64,000 nt of DNA from Anadara kagoshimensis (GCA_021292105.1 CM037870.1:46642576-46706575); one strand, 5' to 3'. Shown: positions 48,895 to 61,965, counted from the stretch's first letter. Notes: a model not told the origin generated them from the sequence alone. Numbers and translations are program-made.

Positions 48895-49120
48895 GGGCCT
48901 CGGTTGACAAGCACATATTTATGGATCTCAGTGCATCTCATCTCCTAGGTTTGAATTTTACTTGTGTAGATCCTAGTTTGACAAAGTTTGTCAGTTTGCT
49001 TGCTAAAGGTACATGTATGTAGTTTTTCTATGGGCACTCCATTTTCCTTCACCATCCCTGAACTGGCTGCTCAAAATAAGTGAAGGAATTTGGGGTGTAA
49101 TCACCAATACTCCACTACAT
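48895..49120 (+). mobile_element. SINE family A copy
   Basis: Head GGGGCCTCGGTTGACAAGC, B-box-like GGTTTGAATTTT, central AAGTTTGTCAGTTTGCTTGC, and a tail near AAGTGAAGGAATTTGG. Confidence 0.6.
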
Positions 49121-49842
49121 TCTAATCTTTGCAACAAGATACCTGGTACTGTCTGAACTTGTAAATGTGTTGAATTCTAAATTTGTTTTGTATTCGTGCA
49201 AACTTAGAGCAAATTCTAGCAAGCTAGTAACTGGCTAAAATTTCACAAATCATTGTCCATTATACTAGTAGGGAGTCAATAGGTAAAGTTGTTTACAGAA
49301 AGGAAAAATCCTATGTACGTCACTATCTATAGGGATTCACTGTACAAAACCAGCACTTTTGATAAACTTCCCTGGGTTAGTTTTTCATAAAGACAGTGAC
49401 CTTGAATGTATTATCTTAAAATTTAAGTGGGACAAATTAAAAAGTCATTGCCCCCACTTAATGGTTCAAACAAAACAAATACTATTTGATGTACATACTT
49501 AAGATAACGGGTCCTTGTCCATTAAACAATTTTCTGAACATTTCTGTTTTAATGTTGGTCCAAATTACAAAATCGAAGTTTTGAGGATGTAGAATAAAGC
49601 CATTTTCTTATTAAAATAACCAAAAGTGACTCTATATATTATTTCCACAGTCTATAGATTCTGATCCCGGTATATACAAATCATTATAAACATTATAATA
49701 CTTTCTTAAATTAATATACTTATAATTTTCAGATTGTAATCTGATTTTAATCTTGAAAAAGTTTAAAATAGTGTTCACAATCCCCTTTATAGAGCTTTAT
49801 GACACAACTTGTATTGAATTATTAAAACACTTATATACTTAC

Positions 49843-49883
49843 CGTTGTTTGTTTAGACTGAATGAGCTTACCAGTAAACTTTG
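49843..49883 (-). other. Candidate small 5' exon of TTLL10
   Basis: The minus strand shows acceptor GATGTGTGCAG, 41 bases open in the needed frame (QSLLVSSFSLNKQR), and a consensus donor ACG|GTAAGTATA. It ends in the phase exon 47971-48095 requires. No homology is recognised, and the upstream partner is not found. Confidence 0.3.
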
Positions 49884-49903
49884 CTGCACACATCAAATGT
49901 TTA

Positions 49904-50142
49904 TAATGTCACTACAATCAAGACAGCACCCCAATCCTGTCTTATGTCACAATGAGCAAGATACACACACATTAAATCCTAACTGCCTTGTAATGTCACT
50001 ACAATCAAGACAGCACCCCAATCCTGTCTTATGTCACAATGAGCAAGATACACACGCATCAAATCCTAACTGCCTTGTAATGCCACTATAATCAAGACAC
50101 ATACAAATACACACACCAAATCCTGTCACATGTCCTACAAGC

Positions 50143-50178
<36 letters not shown>

Positions 50179-50216
50179 AAATCCTGCCCTATGTCCTACA
50201 AGCAACACACACACAC
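49904..50216 (+). repeat. Tandem repeat, 87-bp unit, followed by (CA)n
   Basis: Units start at 49904 and 49991, with a partial one at 50078. They contain AAGACAGCACCCCAATCC. A CA run occupies about 50142-50176. Confidence 0.85.
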
Positions 50217-51004
50217 CAGAAAAGATTTGATTTTTTCATTAACTGGACATGCCAATAGAATTCACCATTGAACCATGTAAGCAGGTACTTGATGCATACA
50301 TATGTGTGGAGCTGTCAGATAAAAGATTATATATATGATTTTTTTTCTGTAAAAATTAGTGGCATCCTAAATTAAACAGTAGAACTCTGATGCCTTCAAA
50401 ATTGTTTTCTCAAATACAATGGATATTTTGAAGTCATTTTTTTGTGCCAATTGTTTTTAATATTGTTGTTTCTATTTAAAAAGCTTTAGCTGCTGGCTCA
50501 GGATAACTCATGGTAGAAATTTACATTCTCTGCACTTCCAATTAACAAATTTTCACTGCAGAGTATTTTCTTAATATTTACATTAACAATATGTATTTAA
50601 ACATAAGCAGCATCACCAAACCCAGTGTATAAATAAGCCTTTGCTTCTGTAGACAATGTGCAAAAAACTTAACCACACCCTTCCTGAATACCTGTATGGT
50701 AACATTATTACAAGGTACGGGACATTATTTTTATGTCATGATTCTATAACTCATTTAATTCATTTCTTTGACATAAACATTTAATGGTCTACATATAAAT
50801 AAACTATAGAGCACTTCAACTGTTAGAGAAATATAAATTATGTGTACACTGGGTAATAAAACAAAGTTTTTGGCCTTTTTTATTTTTACATTAATGCATG
50901 ATTTTTAGGTCCAATTTAAAAACATATTATATAGATGATTTCAAATATTTTAAATACAGCCTTCCAATCACAAGTCATTATGCTGGATTAATAGAATCTT
51001 ACAC

Positions 51005-51134
51005 CCGTTACAGGGTAAGACGGAGATATCTCAAACGAGCATGAATATTTTCCTGTTCAAAACAAGCTTTAGCAAGTTCTGGACATTGAAAATATTCATC
51101 CGAGTTTGAGATATCTCTGTCTTACCCTGTTAGT
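51005..51134. repeat. Foldback element with about 45-bp arms
   Basis: Arms containing CAGGGTAAGACGGAGATATC and, inverted, the same with a few changes, surround a loop of about 35 bases. The arms end in ATGAATATTTTC next to the loop. It would fold into a strong hairpin. Confidence 0.75.
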
Positions 51135-52165
51135 GGTGTTGGATTCTTTTTCTCACACATTTGCAATATAAAACATGATTTGTAAACAAAAAACTGCATC
51201 AGTCATTAGTGTTCAGGCCATCATCGGTGTCCTCTGATAATGACGTAATCAATTTTTGTTGACATTCTCACTAAAATGATTATGACATCATCAATTAAGT
51301 GTGTGTAAGTGATTGTGACATTGAGAAATTGTTTGTTGGGAAAAGTGATCTCATCCCTAAGGTGAGACAGAAAAATCTTACATGGGTAAAAACACAGGAT
51401 TTCCATGTCTCATGTGTGAGAAAAGTTTATCATTAACAAAAATGTTAGCAGTTTGTATATTCTGCTTCAACAGCAACAACAAATATGATAAGAGAAAGAA
51501 GCAAGATGTTGCTTAGGTAAATTAATTTCAGCAAATTCTGGGTTTCAATTTCTTAAACTACAAATGTTTTAGAAGGTGGCCAAATTCTGTGCTAGAATAG
51601 TTAAAACATTCCAATCCTTAAAAACATTTATCATACTCTATATTCTGACCATGAAATAATTTCCTTAGTCACCAAAGAAAACATTTTATCCTTTTCATCA
51701 AAAAAATAGATTATAAATGAAAAATCAAAAAAAAAAAAAAACAAAGCTGCTAATATATATATATAGCAATCTTGAAGGCTATAACTGCGATTTGCCTCTT
51801 TGCCAATCATAAACATAGTGCATTTTAAATCCAATTTAAATTAAAGATAGAAATAAAATGAAAATGGCCTTTCACAACCTTGTTAAAACTTACCGGTATT
51901 TTTATTTTAAATTCAAGGCAGTAATCCTGAACTTTCACATACTGGCAAATACCATATACAAATTTGTATAAATTACATATTATACCAGTTTTAATTTTAC
52001 AGCACTGGTACACTGAAATTACTTTTAGTACCTAGGTGTTTTCAATTGGTCCAGTTTATCAGCAGTTAACAATGGTAAAATTCATGAATTAGAGATCTTG
52101 TAATACCAATATCCGCTGATAGTAAAAATGGAAAGTGATATTTTTCTTGCTTTATATATATCTAC

Positions 52166-52261
52166 AGAGTTTAGAAATACAAAGGCTCTTGGTTCTTGAA
52201 ACAGGTCTCATTTCATCCACTGTCTCAAAACTCATAGCCTCCATACAAGGGCCAATGCCAG
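52166..52261 (-). other. Candidate upstream exon, minus strand
   Basis: A strong acceptor (TTGGCTTTTCTTACAG) is followed by 38 open codons (AGIGPCMEAMSFETVDEMRP, then VSRTKSLCISKLC) before a stop, with a weak donor GTAGAT at 52165. It fits phase 1 from the possible first exon at 59721-59745 but not directly the exon at 49843. It could be a TTLL10 exon, part of another transcript, or chance. Confidence 0.25.
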
Positions 52262-52324
52262 CTGTAAGAAAAGCCAAATACTTCCACTTATGAAGGGCAC
52301 TCTACTAACTTAACAGGGTGGGGG

Positions 52325-52550
52325 CATGATTAGTGGCTAAGTGGTCGGAAGTGAGCACAGATTATGGCACTTCTCACCTTCTAGGTTCGTACCCCACTCA
52401 GAACAGATGCTATTGCAAGTTGTGGGTATTGTAAAGTTTGTCAGTTTGCTTGTTGAAAGTTGGTGGTCATTTGTTTCCTCCATCATCCCTGAACTGACAA
52501 CCTCAATATAAGTGAAAAAAAACTTAACTGGCTGTAAAACTTAATCACTT
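52325..52550 (+). mobile_element. SINE family A copy, well preserved
   Basis: Head AGTGGCTAAGTGGTCGGAAG, B-box-like AGGTTCGTACCCC, central AAGTTTGTCAGTTTGCTTG, tail TATAAGTGAAAAAAAACTTA. Confidence 0.65.
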
Positions 52551-53204
52551 CACTCTCTTCCAGACTTCTACTAACTTAGCCATGTTGGGAAACTTTATGA
52601 CATTTCTTAAAATAAAATTTATGACATGTTGGAAGTTAATCTATCATATTTTATTGGTATTTTGTCAAGAATGTAAATATATGTACCTAATCCAAATAAA
52701 GTTGAAGTGTTAAATTTAGCAATAAAAAATCAATGTTTATAGAGACGTGTACCGAATGTGTTTGATGTTACCATGAATTTTAATTGATGAACAGATTAAT
52801 TATTGAGAAGTGAGGAGAGTTAATTTAGCAAAATTGCATCAATGATTAATTGATAATCAATAAACAGCCAGCTATAATGTCAAATCACATGATATAAATA
52901 CATGTATTTATGTTTTGAATTTACGGGTAACCAAGGGCAACGATGTAATCAAAGTCTGAGATTTCAAATAATTAAGTTTATCTTTCAATATCAACCGATA
53001 TCTTCAAATATCAGAAATGCCTCGCCTTTCGAAAATGTCAATAATTTTTCAAGAAAATTCCTCTTATAATTATGGCAGAAACATATACATGTATATCGTT
53101 TACAATTAATACTTCTGACTTTTCAGGCAAATGTCAGGAGTCTCAAGACAGAAAGTCAAAACATAGTCATGATATTGCAGATTACATCATGATTGATCAA
53201 TGTA

Positions 53205-53258
53205 AAAAGAAGACAGACAGACAAACAGACAGATAGATAGATAGATAGATAGACAGGC

Positions 53259-53291
<33 letters not shown>

Positions 53292-53314
53292 GGTAGACAG
53301 ACAGACAGACAGAC

Positions 53315-53373
<59 letters not shown>

Positions 53374-54060
53374 CAGATAAATAGACAGACAGACAGACAG
53401 ACAGACAGATAGATTCATATACACAGACAGACAGCCAGACAGACAGATAGACAGATACAGACTGGCAGACACGGAAGACAAATGAACATAAACATAAAAC
53501 TGCTAATTAAGACAGATGGACATACTAATAGACGGCTAGACATGCAGATACTGACACACAGACAGACATATGGATGGGCAGGTGCATACATAGACTGACA
53601 GACAGGGAAGACAGACAAACATACAGATAAACCTGCAGACTATGACAGATGGACATACTCAAAGACAAAACAGAAACAGACCAACAGAGAGACAGACAAC
53701 AACCAGGTCATATATGCAGACTGACAGGCAGAAAAGGCAAATAAATTACATAGATAAACCTGCAGACTATGACAGATAGATACTGGATCAGCTGGATAGA
53801 TACAGACTAAGACAGACAGACAGACAGACAGACAGACATATGGATGGGCAGGTGCATACATAGACTGACAGACAGGGAAGACAGACAAACATACAGATAA
53901 ACCTGCAGACTAAGACAGATGGACATACTGGATCAACCAGATAGATATATAGGCAGACAGATGCATATATAGACAGATAGGTTAGACAGAACAAGACAAA
54001 TGGGCATATTACGAAAATTCTAAAAACAGCTGAAAAGGAAAATATTGACAGACAAGACAA
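53205..54060 (+). repeat. ACAG/ATAG satellite with a 270-bp higher-order duplication
   Basis: Runs of ACAG and ATAG at 53205-53415 lead into a more complex array. GACATATGGATGGGCAGGTG occurs at 53565 and again 270 bp on, with about 80 bp of shared sequence after it. Open frames here (Ser/Cys/Leu repeats on the minus strand) are by-products. Confidence 0.85.
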
Positions 54061-54529
54061 TAATAAGACTGAAAGATGGATACATAGTTTTTTAAAAAGA
54101 CAATTAATTAGAAACAGAATAATAGGTAGATAGATTGAAAGATAAATATAGATTAATGACAGTTAACCATGTAGACATAGCAAAAGCACATCTGCCTTTT
54201 AAGGGAACAACAAAAATTACAGTGCAATATGTCTCAATATTTGTAGATGGGATTGATGAAAAGCACAGCAAAATTCGGTCATACATTGTATTATGTCTGA
54301 AAAAACCATTAACCCATTTATACTTAATATCATGCCAGTCTTAGCGATAAGAAAATACTACATGACTGTATTCAAGCTCAATAAAATAATTTTATATTGA
54401 AATATTTTGATACCAAACAATAAAATCCCCTGGCTACAAAGCCTGATAGAATATTAGTCAGACCAACTTTCTGATATATGTGTCATAACATTATCAACAG
54501 AAAACAAAGACAGTGCAATGAACTACAGA

Positions 54530-54735
54530 AGGAGGAGTACATCTTCACCATAGTCAACATTCTTTCACTTATATCGAGGCAATTAGTTATTGATGAAGGA
54601 AACCACAGTGCCTGACGAAAACCACTGACCTACAGCAAGTAATCTGATACTTTTTCACACTAAGATTTTTCTTGAATTGGATTAAAATCTCAGCATTGAG
54701 AAGCACTGTAATATCTAAACTGACGACTCCGCCAT
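54530..54735 (-). mobile_element. SINE family A copy
   Basis: Inverted: tail TTCTTTCACTTATATCGAGG, central GAAAACCACTGACCTACAGC, head end near CTGACGACTC. Confidence 0.6.
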
Positions 54736-55719
54736 CCCCAACCCCACCTCTCATCATCCATCACAGGAGAGATAAAAATAGTTACCCCCCTTTGACCTCA
54801 TAACGATACACTTTGTACTCATTTCATTAAATAAATATCAACCTGGTGTAGAAATCACTGATTTTCTGAAGTTAATTCTGTGAGCTGAGAATCAATACAT
54901 AATCATTATTACAGCTTTGATCTGACAAGCGAAGCGTGTGTAAATCTTGCTCTAAGTCTTAACGCTGGCCTCTATAAATCATTAATTAGAAAAAACCATT
55001 TATATCCCAAAAAGTAAATGTAAAATTGTAAACATTAATTAAAGAACTGAAACACTCCAGTAATCTAATAAAATAAAGGGATACAATAAATAATTACTGA
55101 ACAGCTTTTTTTGTTTTTGATTATATGTGTCATTTCGTGAATTAATTTACGTACATAGGTATCTACCGGTACATGTACATTATTCATCAAAATAAAGATT
55201 CAGACTTTCTCTTCACGACCTTATTACACTAAACTGTAGCATAATTAAGACATGACAATGCCTTTTTTCATTTGTTCTAAACCTTATGAAACATGTCTTT
55301 GTGGAAAATTTCCTAATAACAATATTTTTATGAGAAAATGTCAACTAATGCAAGTGAATTTTCCATGGAAATATAGTTCCATATTTATATTTTATACAGA
55401 ATTGGTGTACCCAATCAACAGCATATCTAATTTATTATTTTTTGGACACGATATCATCTTAGGGAATGTGATGGGCAACATATTAACAAATCCAAAAGTT
55501 CTTCAGCATCAGAGAGAGAGAGAGAGAGAAGCAGAGAGAGAGTACAGGGGAGATGGTCTATAAGTGCAATGTACCTGTACTTTGATTAAGTAACTAAGTT
55601 AAGTAGGTTTTATTCTCTAAGAGATAAGCTACTGGTTCAACTTTCAACACTTACAACAGTAACGGTTGTTCTAACTTTACACTCGAAAACAAGATCCCAG
55701 TGTCTTCCGATGTTACAGT

Positions 55720-56095
55720 CTGAGTAATGGTGTTTAAACCCAAGTCAAATATTTTCACTAACAATTTAATAACTGAAATGGGATGTCATTTCAAAAGTGG
55801 TCCCAAACAAACCTAAACTGGGAAATCCTTTGTTTCAACCATGTGCATGATCTATATATGGCAAGCAGAAGACAAAATTTTGACAAAAAAAATGTTCACT
55901 TCATCTTTGGGACATAATTGTATTGAAGTGATCAGTTCTGGAATGGTATGTGAAGGAACTGAGTGTTCCCATGGAAAACCACTGACCTACAGCAAGCATA
56001 CTTATAGACTTTCAGGTTCTGCCTGCCTGTTGGATTCTAACATAAGTAGTGACATGTGTTTGATCCAAATGCTGGTGCTTTAGAACACCTCCCCC
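55720..56095 (-). mobile_element. SINE family A copy with extra internal sequence
   Basis: Tail-like GAGTAATGGTGTTTAAACCC is separated by about 150 bp from central GGAAAACCACTGACCTACAG and a head-like end. This looks like an insertion or two fragments. A poly(C) run closes it. Confidence 0.45.
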
Positions 56096-56531
56096 CCCCT
56101 GAGACCTACAACATTAGTAAGACTATAATACTGTATATTGCTTTATTTTTCAGGGTGTCTATTTTTTGTGGTTTGACAATGCTTAGGTTTGACAATGCCT
56201 AGTGTTTTCATGTTAAATATTTGTGGTCTTATTTGCTTAAAGAGAAGGAAGTGGTTGAGAACCTGGAATGTTTACTGAATACCTTAAAATGCTATAATTT
56301 CACAGTAGTATTATTTTCGCAGGAAAACATCGGATTGCGAATATAGTGAAACTAAAACTACAGCGAAATATATGCATTATACAGTAATATGACTGCATGG
56401 TTTACAATATTAAATCTCTGATACTGTAACTGAGTTTGCTGGCTAGCAATCTGAGTGTGCTGGCTAGCAATCTGAGTGTGCTGGCTAGCAATCTAAGGTT
56501 TGTCTGTTCTAGTACAACACAGATTTAAATA

Positions 56532-57434
56532 CAGTAGAACTTCGATAACTCGAACTTCGATATCTCGAATACCACGGATAACTCGAAGTAATAATTTTGT
56601 CCCGACCGGTTTTCTATATAAACTATATAAATACATCTTCGATAACTCAAACTCCTGTAACTCGAATACCACCGATAACTCGAAGTAATGTTAAGGTGCA
56701 AAACTAAAAATTATAGGAAAAACAACCTTCTAAAATTCAAAATATTTTTAACAATGGGTGACCAATAGAACGTTTTAGTGAGAACACGGTAATTGATCAA
56801 CAATTAGCTATAATACTTCCGTATACATAATCCGATTAAAGATGAGAGAAGTCGTACATTTCAAAGGTTTTGCTACTGTATTAATTAGTATCAATTAAAG
56901 GATTAGTACTCTGTGCCGTAATCTGATAATGGGCGATGAAGTGTAACCGTGTACCTGAGTTTTGTGCCGCTGGCGACAACAACAAATTTTCAGGTGATTT
57001 AAGCTGGATTTTAATGACTGACACGTGACAGGCACACTAGTTTTATAATTTCTATAAAATGTGCGTCTTGTTTTGTATATTATAACATACAATGTACATG
57101 GATATACCAAGTTTATCTGATTCAGTTCTTTGAATGCATTACGGTCATGTATTGGTAATACACATTTTGTGTATTTTATATATGCGTTTGTTGTCGCCAT
57201 CAGTCCTTATAAAACATAATTAATAATTTGATTTATATTCGTTTATTATTTAATGTAATACCGGTACATATTACACCAGTGCATCGGTTAACAGTTTTAC
57301 ACCATCCAACATTTCTCTCAAAGAAATGAAAGTTACATTGTGACGTCATTCTTCAACTTCAAAAACTCGAACACCCCGATAACTCGAAGTCATCATCGAA
57401 GTCCCGTGCACTTCGAGTTATCGAAGTTCTACTG
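56532..57434. mobile_element. pogo/Tc1-like non-autonomous element, 0.9 kb
   Basis: Termini CAGTAGAACTTCGATAACTC and its near-perfect inverse at 57413-57434 are flanked by TA. Internal repeats of GATAACTCGAA lie near both ends. A minus-strand frame of 101 codons (56895-57200) shows no transposase motifs. Confidence 0.82.
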
Positions 57435-58861
57435 TAATATAAACATAAACTTGTGTTTAGATTAATCATTGAGATTATGAAAATTTTATGTTGCCATGAA
57501 TACCTGAAAAAAACTGCTGATATACAGCCTAAAATATATTCATCCTGCAGGCGCTTTGGAACTATGAAGGAAACTGAACAAAGTGATTAATATGTGTATA
57601 GCCAGTAAAACTGTGATACCAATGCATACAAGCAGGTGCTCTGAACTGTAAAGGACATTGTACCAAAACATCCATTACGCATTCATTTAATAATCTACCA
57701 TAATTGATAAGTTTTGCTGAGTCCCTAAGCAGAGCCACAATGGGGTATGGGTTATTTTCCCTGAGCTTGAGGACATGTAATATAATTTATGATAAGTATA
57801 GTCTATTCATTATTTATGAGAAACTATTGCATCCCCTAAGGATCTAATTGGCCCTCAAACATCCTGTCAGGATGGACGAAATCTAATAATACTTAAAATT
57901 ATGAAATTTAGATAATCAAATTGTGTGTATTGTTTATTAGATGTTATAATTCAGCACATGTTGTAAACCAGTCATAACTTTCCTTACTAATTTATTAATA
58001 GACTATATTATAGAGATCAATAGTGGCTTCACTTTAGGTATTGATATCAATAAAAACTGTGACATAATGTCGGATAAAAACCTCATGTTTTATCATAATA
58101 GTGTATCATCAGGTAATATCATATACCTACACACTTATCAATAATTCATGCAGTAAAAATCCATTGTATTTATGTAACAGTCATAGATTATACATTTACA
58201 CAAAATGTAAGCAAATATAACTTTTCCACAATTTCTACAAACAATCTAACGATTGACCCCACTACACAATAGTACAATATGTATTGCCAAAACTGATTAA
58301 GGTTCTGTAAACTTAAGAACAAGTCATGAAACTTTTTTACAGTTTTTTATCATTACACTAGCTCTTTTTATTCAGAGAAATTTGAATGTTTTCTCTCTCT
58401 ATCTCTCTTTCTCTCTCTCTCAATTAATGGATGTGTATGTTCATGTATGTGCAGTACATGTATATTTGATGATACTAAACAAAAAAACTATGGTGTTCAA
58501 ATGGTTCAGAAGTGAGTGTTGTCACTTGTATATTTGACTGTAAGAAGGTATTATGGGTTCAACAATTAGAATATTTGGGATTTTAGTGTGATCCTTTGGT
58601 TTTAGATTCAGTATGTCGTTAAAATCTAAAATAATGAAATGGATTATGAAAATTGCAGTATAATTTCTTCTAAATCCTCGTAAAATATAAAAATGAACAA
58701 ATTCTAATAACAACCATGGACATCCCCCCTTCTACACCCTCCTTTGATTTAAAATTGATTTTTACAATTGTTTTATCTCTACAACATGTATATCACACAT
58801 TAATACACCGATCCTAGTGAATAATGACATCTTATATTACAAAATCCCATAGATACAATCT

Positions 58862-59462
58862 GAACACACACATACATCATGAAATAGACACAATTACACA
58901 CACACACAAACACACATGCACACTCACATATTCAGACATACACACACATGAACATACATAGACAATACTAATGACATACACACAAGGACACACATTACGG
59001 TACATGTAGACACAACCACATACATGACATACACATATGCACAATGACACACATACATAGACATAATCACACATGAAACACACACATATACATAGACAAT
59101 ACTAATGACACACACATACATATAGACACAATCACACATGACACACATATAGACACAATCACACATGACACACACATAAATAATGACACACATACATATA
59201 GACACAATCACACATGACACACACATACACAGTGACACACATACATAGACACAATCACACACATACATACACAATCACACACATGACACACAGACACAAT
59301 GACACACAAGACACATTCACATCTACACAGACACAATCACACACATGACACACACATGCAAGACACAATCACACACATGCACATACATAGACACGATACT
59401 AATGATGCACACACATAATGACAAACATACATACAGAGACAATTACACACACACACACACAC
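58862..59462 (+). repeat. CA-rich minisatellite
   Basis: About 600 bp of variants of ACACACATACATAGACACAA and TCACACATGACACACACATA. Long minus-strand frames of Val/Cys/Tyr repeats result and are not genes. Confidence 0.85.
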
Positions 59463-59720
59463 TTATCAAAGAGTTAACTACTAAAACATGTTATATCTGT
59501 CAAAAATCTATCAATAAATCAATAACACCTCGTATTACAATATAATGATCCTAATACTGTATAGCGATCCACGTCAATATACTTAATACCCACTGTCCAT
59601 TATAAAAATTATAGCCTAATAGCTATAAACAACAAGGTGTGAAAAAATAAAATTACCAGATTGACAAAAAATAATTCTAATTAAATCATTCTATATCTTA
59701 ATGATGACCTTTGTCCTTAC

Positions 59721-59745
59721 CATTGGTAGCGGAATTACTTTGCAT
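59721..59745 (-). other. Possible first coding exon, minus strand
   Basis: ATG followed by eight codons (MQSNSATN) and a consensus donor G|GTAAGG, in a locally GC-richer stretch (GGCCGCCAGC upstream). This is what a first exon with start codon would look like. It is placed 11.6 kb upstream of the first sure TTLL10 exon. No homology is available to confirm it. Confidence 0.25.
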
Positions 59746-61139
59746 GCTGGCGGCCAAAATCTTGAATTTGTCTTAAACTTCATGGATACGATTCATAACA
59801 GTTCAAACAACGTTTTGTTTCAATAATGAAATTAACGTCTCATATTTATGATCATCTAGTTAAATTTCCATTCCTTTCTCTATTTGTTTTCTCCATAGAA
59901 AGAAGGTGTTTAAGAAAAATATCCCATAATAACCTTAATATGAACAACAAATATGAATTCTTTTTCTCAGGTATAAATGTATACACAATCGGCTATAGAT
60001 ATCAAGTTTCCATATATACACATTGTCACAGCCAAGAAAAACATGCAAGTGCTTGCAAAGATTTAAATACTCAATGTGCCCTCAAAAGCCTTTTCATGGG
60101 GCCATTGATAAAAACTTTAACACCATAAATTAAATCTATACATGTACTTGACATTAGGTATAGCTAAGGCTAATTGAATTATAAAGTATTAAAGATTTAA
60201 ATATTTGAAATGAAATAATTTTACCAGGTTTACAAAATAAGAAATATGCTATTTTCATTTTATTTATTCAATATTTAGTTCATTAATATTGATTGTTTTA
60301 AAGGTTTAGTTCTTCTATAGAGCCCCATAAACCTTATCAGCATATAATCAAAATTTTGAACTACTTCTTTAAATGACTAACTGTCATTATGAATAAAAAT
60401 TTGTACTTAGGTTATAAAGGAAAAATAAATTATTGCCTCATTTTAACATCAATAAAATTCATCAGAGTAAAATTATTAAAAGGAAATTCAAATTTTTTAG
60501 TAATTTCAAATATTTGTCTTATAAATATGATTTAAATTTACCCCTTAATGTACCCTCAATCACCATAGTAGTTATGATACTTTACAGTCATCTAAACATG
60601 GTCCAGAATTTTTATATGAAATTGACATGTAAGGGGGATAATCATGTTTGTAAACAGTAGCTATTGGTGATAGCTGGGGTTCCCCATGGGAAAATGTATT
60701 TATAAATGCCTCATATTTTATTTTATTTTATGTTATTTTATTTGATTATTATCATTTTTTGTTGGGTGTTGGTTTTCCCCTTAGCATTGTTTGGAATTTC
60801 CCTTAAAGTGTTTTTACATTCAAATTTATACAAATAAATTTAAAATAGAAAGAAAAAAGAAAAAATATTTATAGGCATTGGAATAATAAACTACCATAGC
60901 TCTTGTATATCTATAGAGTGCTATAATCTTAATCTTTTAGAATGATTAAAGACCAAGCAGAAAACATCTAATATCAAAAAAAATATTTTAAAAGTCTCAC
61001 ATGAATATAATATCAATATCTATTGTTTGGAATTCTGTTGTTTACAGTTTCCATAACTAAAATCAATCAAGTGTAAAAAACACTTATACATTATTGAAAT
61101 ATTGATAAAAAATGACATTTCAAAACCTTCAGTTTTATT

Positions 61140-61965
61140 ATGGACCAGTAAGGAAGATTCTTAAGGTAACCTATGGGTATGTCATGTCCAACAACTTTAA
61201 AATTTGAAAAAAATTAAGGTAGCCCATGGTTAGGTATTGTCCCACAACTTTAACATTTAAACTACAAAGGGCTTTTAAGGTAACCCATAAGTCTTAATGT
61301 TCAACAACCTTAAAAACATTAAAAGAGGCTTTTAAGGTAACCAAAAGGTATGTCATTTCCAACAAACTGTACAAAAGATTTTGAGGTAATCCATTGGCTA
61401 TACCAAGTCTCATGAACTCGCATAAATAATGTGTATGACTATGTCACCCATTCTTACAAAAGGCTTTTGAGGTAACCATCAACCTTACAAAAGGTTTCTG
61501 AAATAACCCATGTATATTATGTTCCACATTCTTTGAACAGACTTCTTAGATAAACAAATTGGATATGCCATCTCTTACAACCAGGCAAAGGGTTTTAAAG
61601 TAACCAATTTGTATGTAATGCTCCACAACCTTACAAAGATTTTAAAGAAACCCAATCACTATGACATGTCTATAGCCTTATGTAAGTCAATTGATGTGCC
61701 ATATTTAATAACTTTATAAATGGTTTTTAAGGTAACCAATGGGTATGTCACACAACCTTACAAATGCTTCTCAGGTTACAAAAAAGTAGGTCAAGTTCCA
61801 CTACCTTACAAAAGGCCTTTAAGGCAATCCATAATTTGTACCAGTATGTCATATCAAACAACTGAATAGATGTTTTTATACAAAGGTCTATATGGTAACC
61901 AATGGGTGTGTCATGTCCAATAGCCTTATAAAGGAGTTAAATGTAACCACTATGTCTTGTTCCAC
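61140..61965 (+). repeat. Degenerate tandem array, about 14 units of 45-65 bp
   Basis: The approximate unit is TTTTAAGGTAACCAATGGGT, then ATGTCATGTCCAACAACCTT and ACAAAAGGC. Unit length drifts and similarity is low, so it would be missed by strict repeat finding. Confidence 0.7.

Larger units (their letters stand above)
53000..59700. other. Repeat-dominated stretch, probably within or upstream of TTLL10
   Basis: Holds satellite DNA, two SINEs, the pogo-like element and the CA minisatellite. The frame at 55252-55563 (103 codons) has no recognisable domain and ends in a GAGA microsatellite. If the exon at 59721 is real, this is intron. Confidence 0.5.

Noticed and set aside
53197-54060. Four overlapping minus-strand frames rich in [11 protein letters not shown]
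   Set aside because: Direct translations of ACAG/ATAG satellite DNA.
55252-55563. 103-codon plus-strand frame as a gene
   Set aside because: No recognisable domain, no splice or promoter support, and its end is a GAGA microsatellite.
58877-59274. Minus-strand frames of Val/Cys/Tyr repeats
   Set aside because: Translations of the CA-rich minisatellite; no codon structure beyond the repeat.
58862-59462. CRISPR-like regular repeats
   Set aside because: Units vary in length, there are no unique spacers, and the DNA is clearly eukaryotic.
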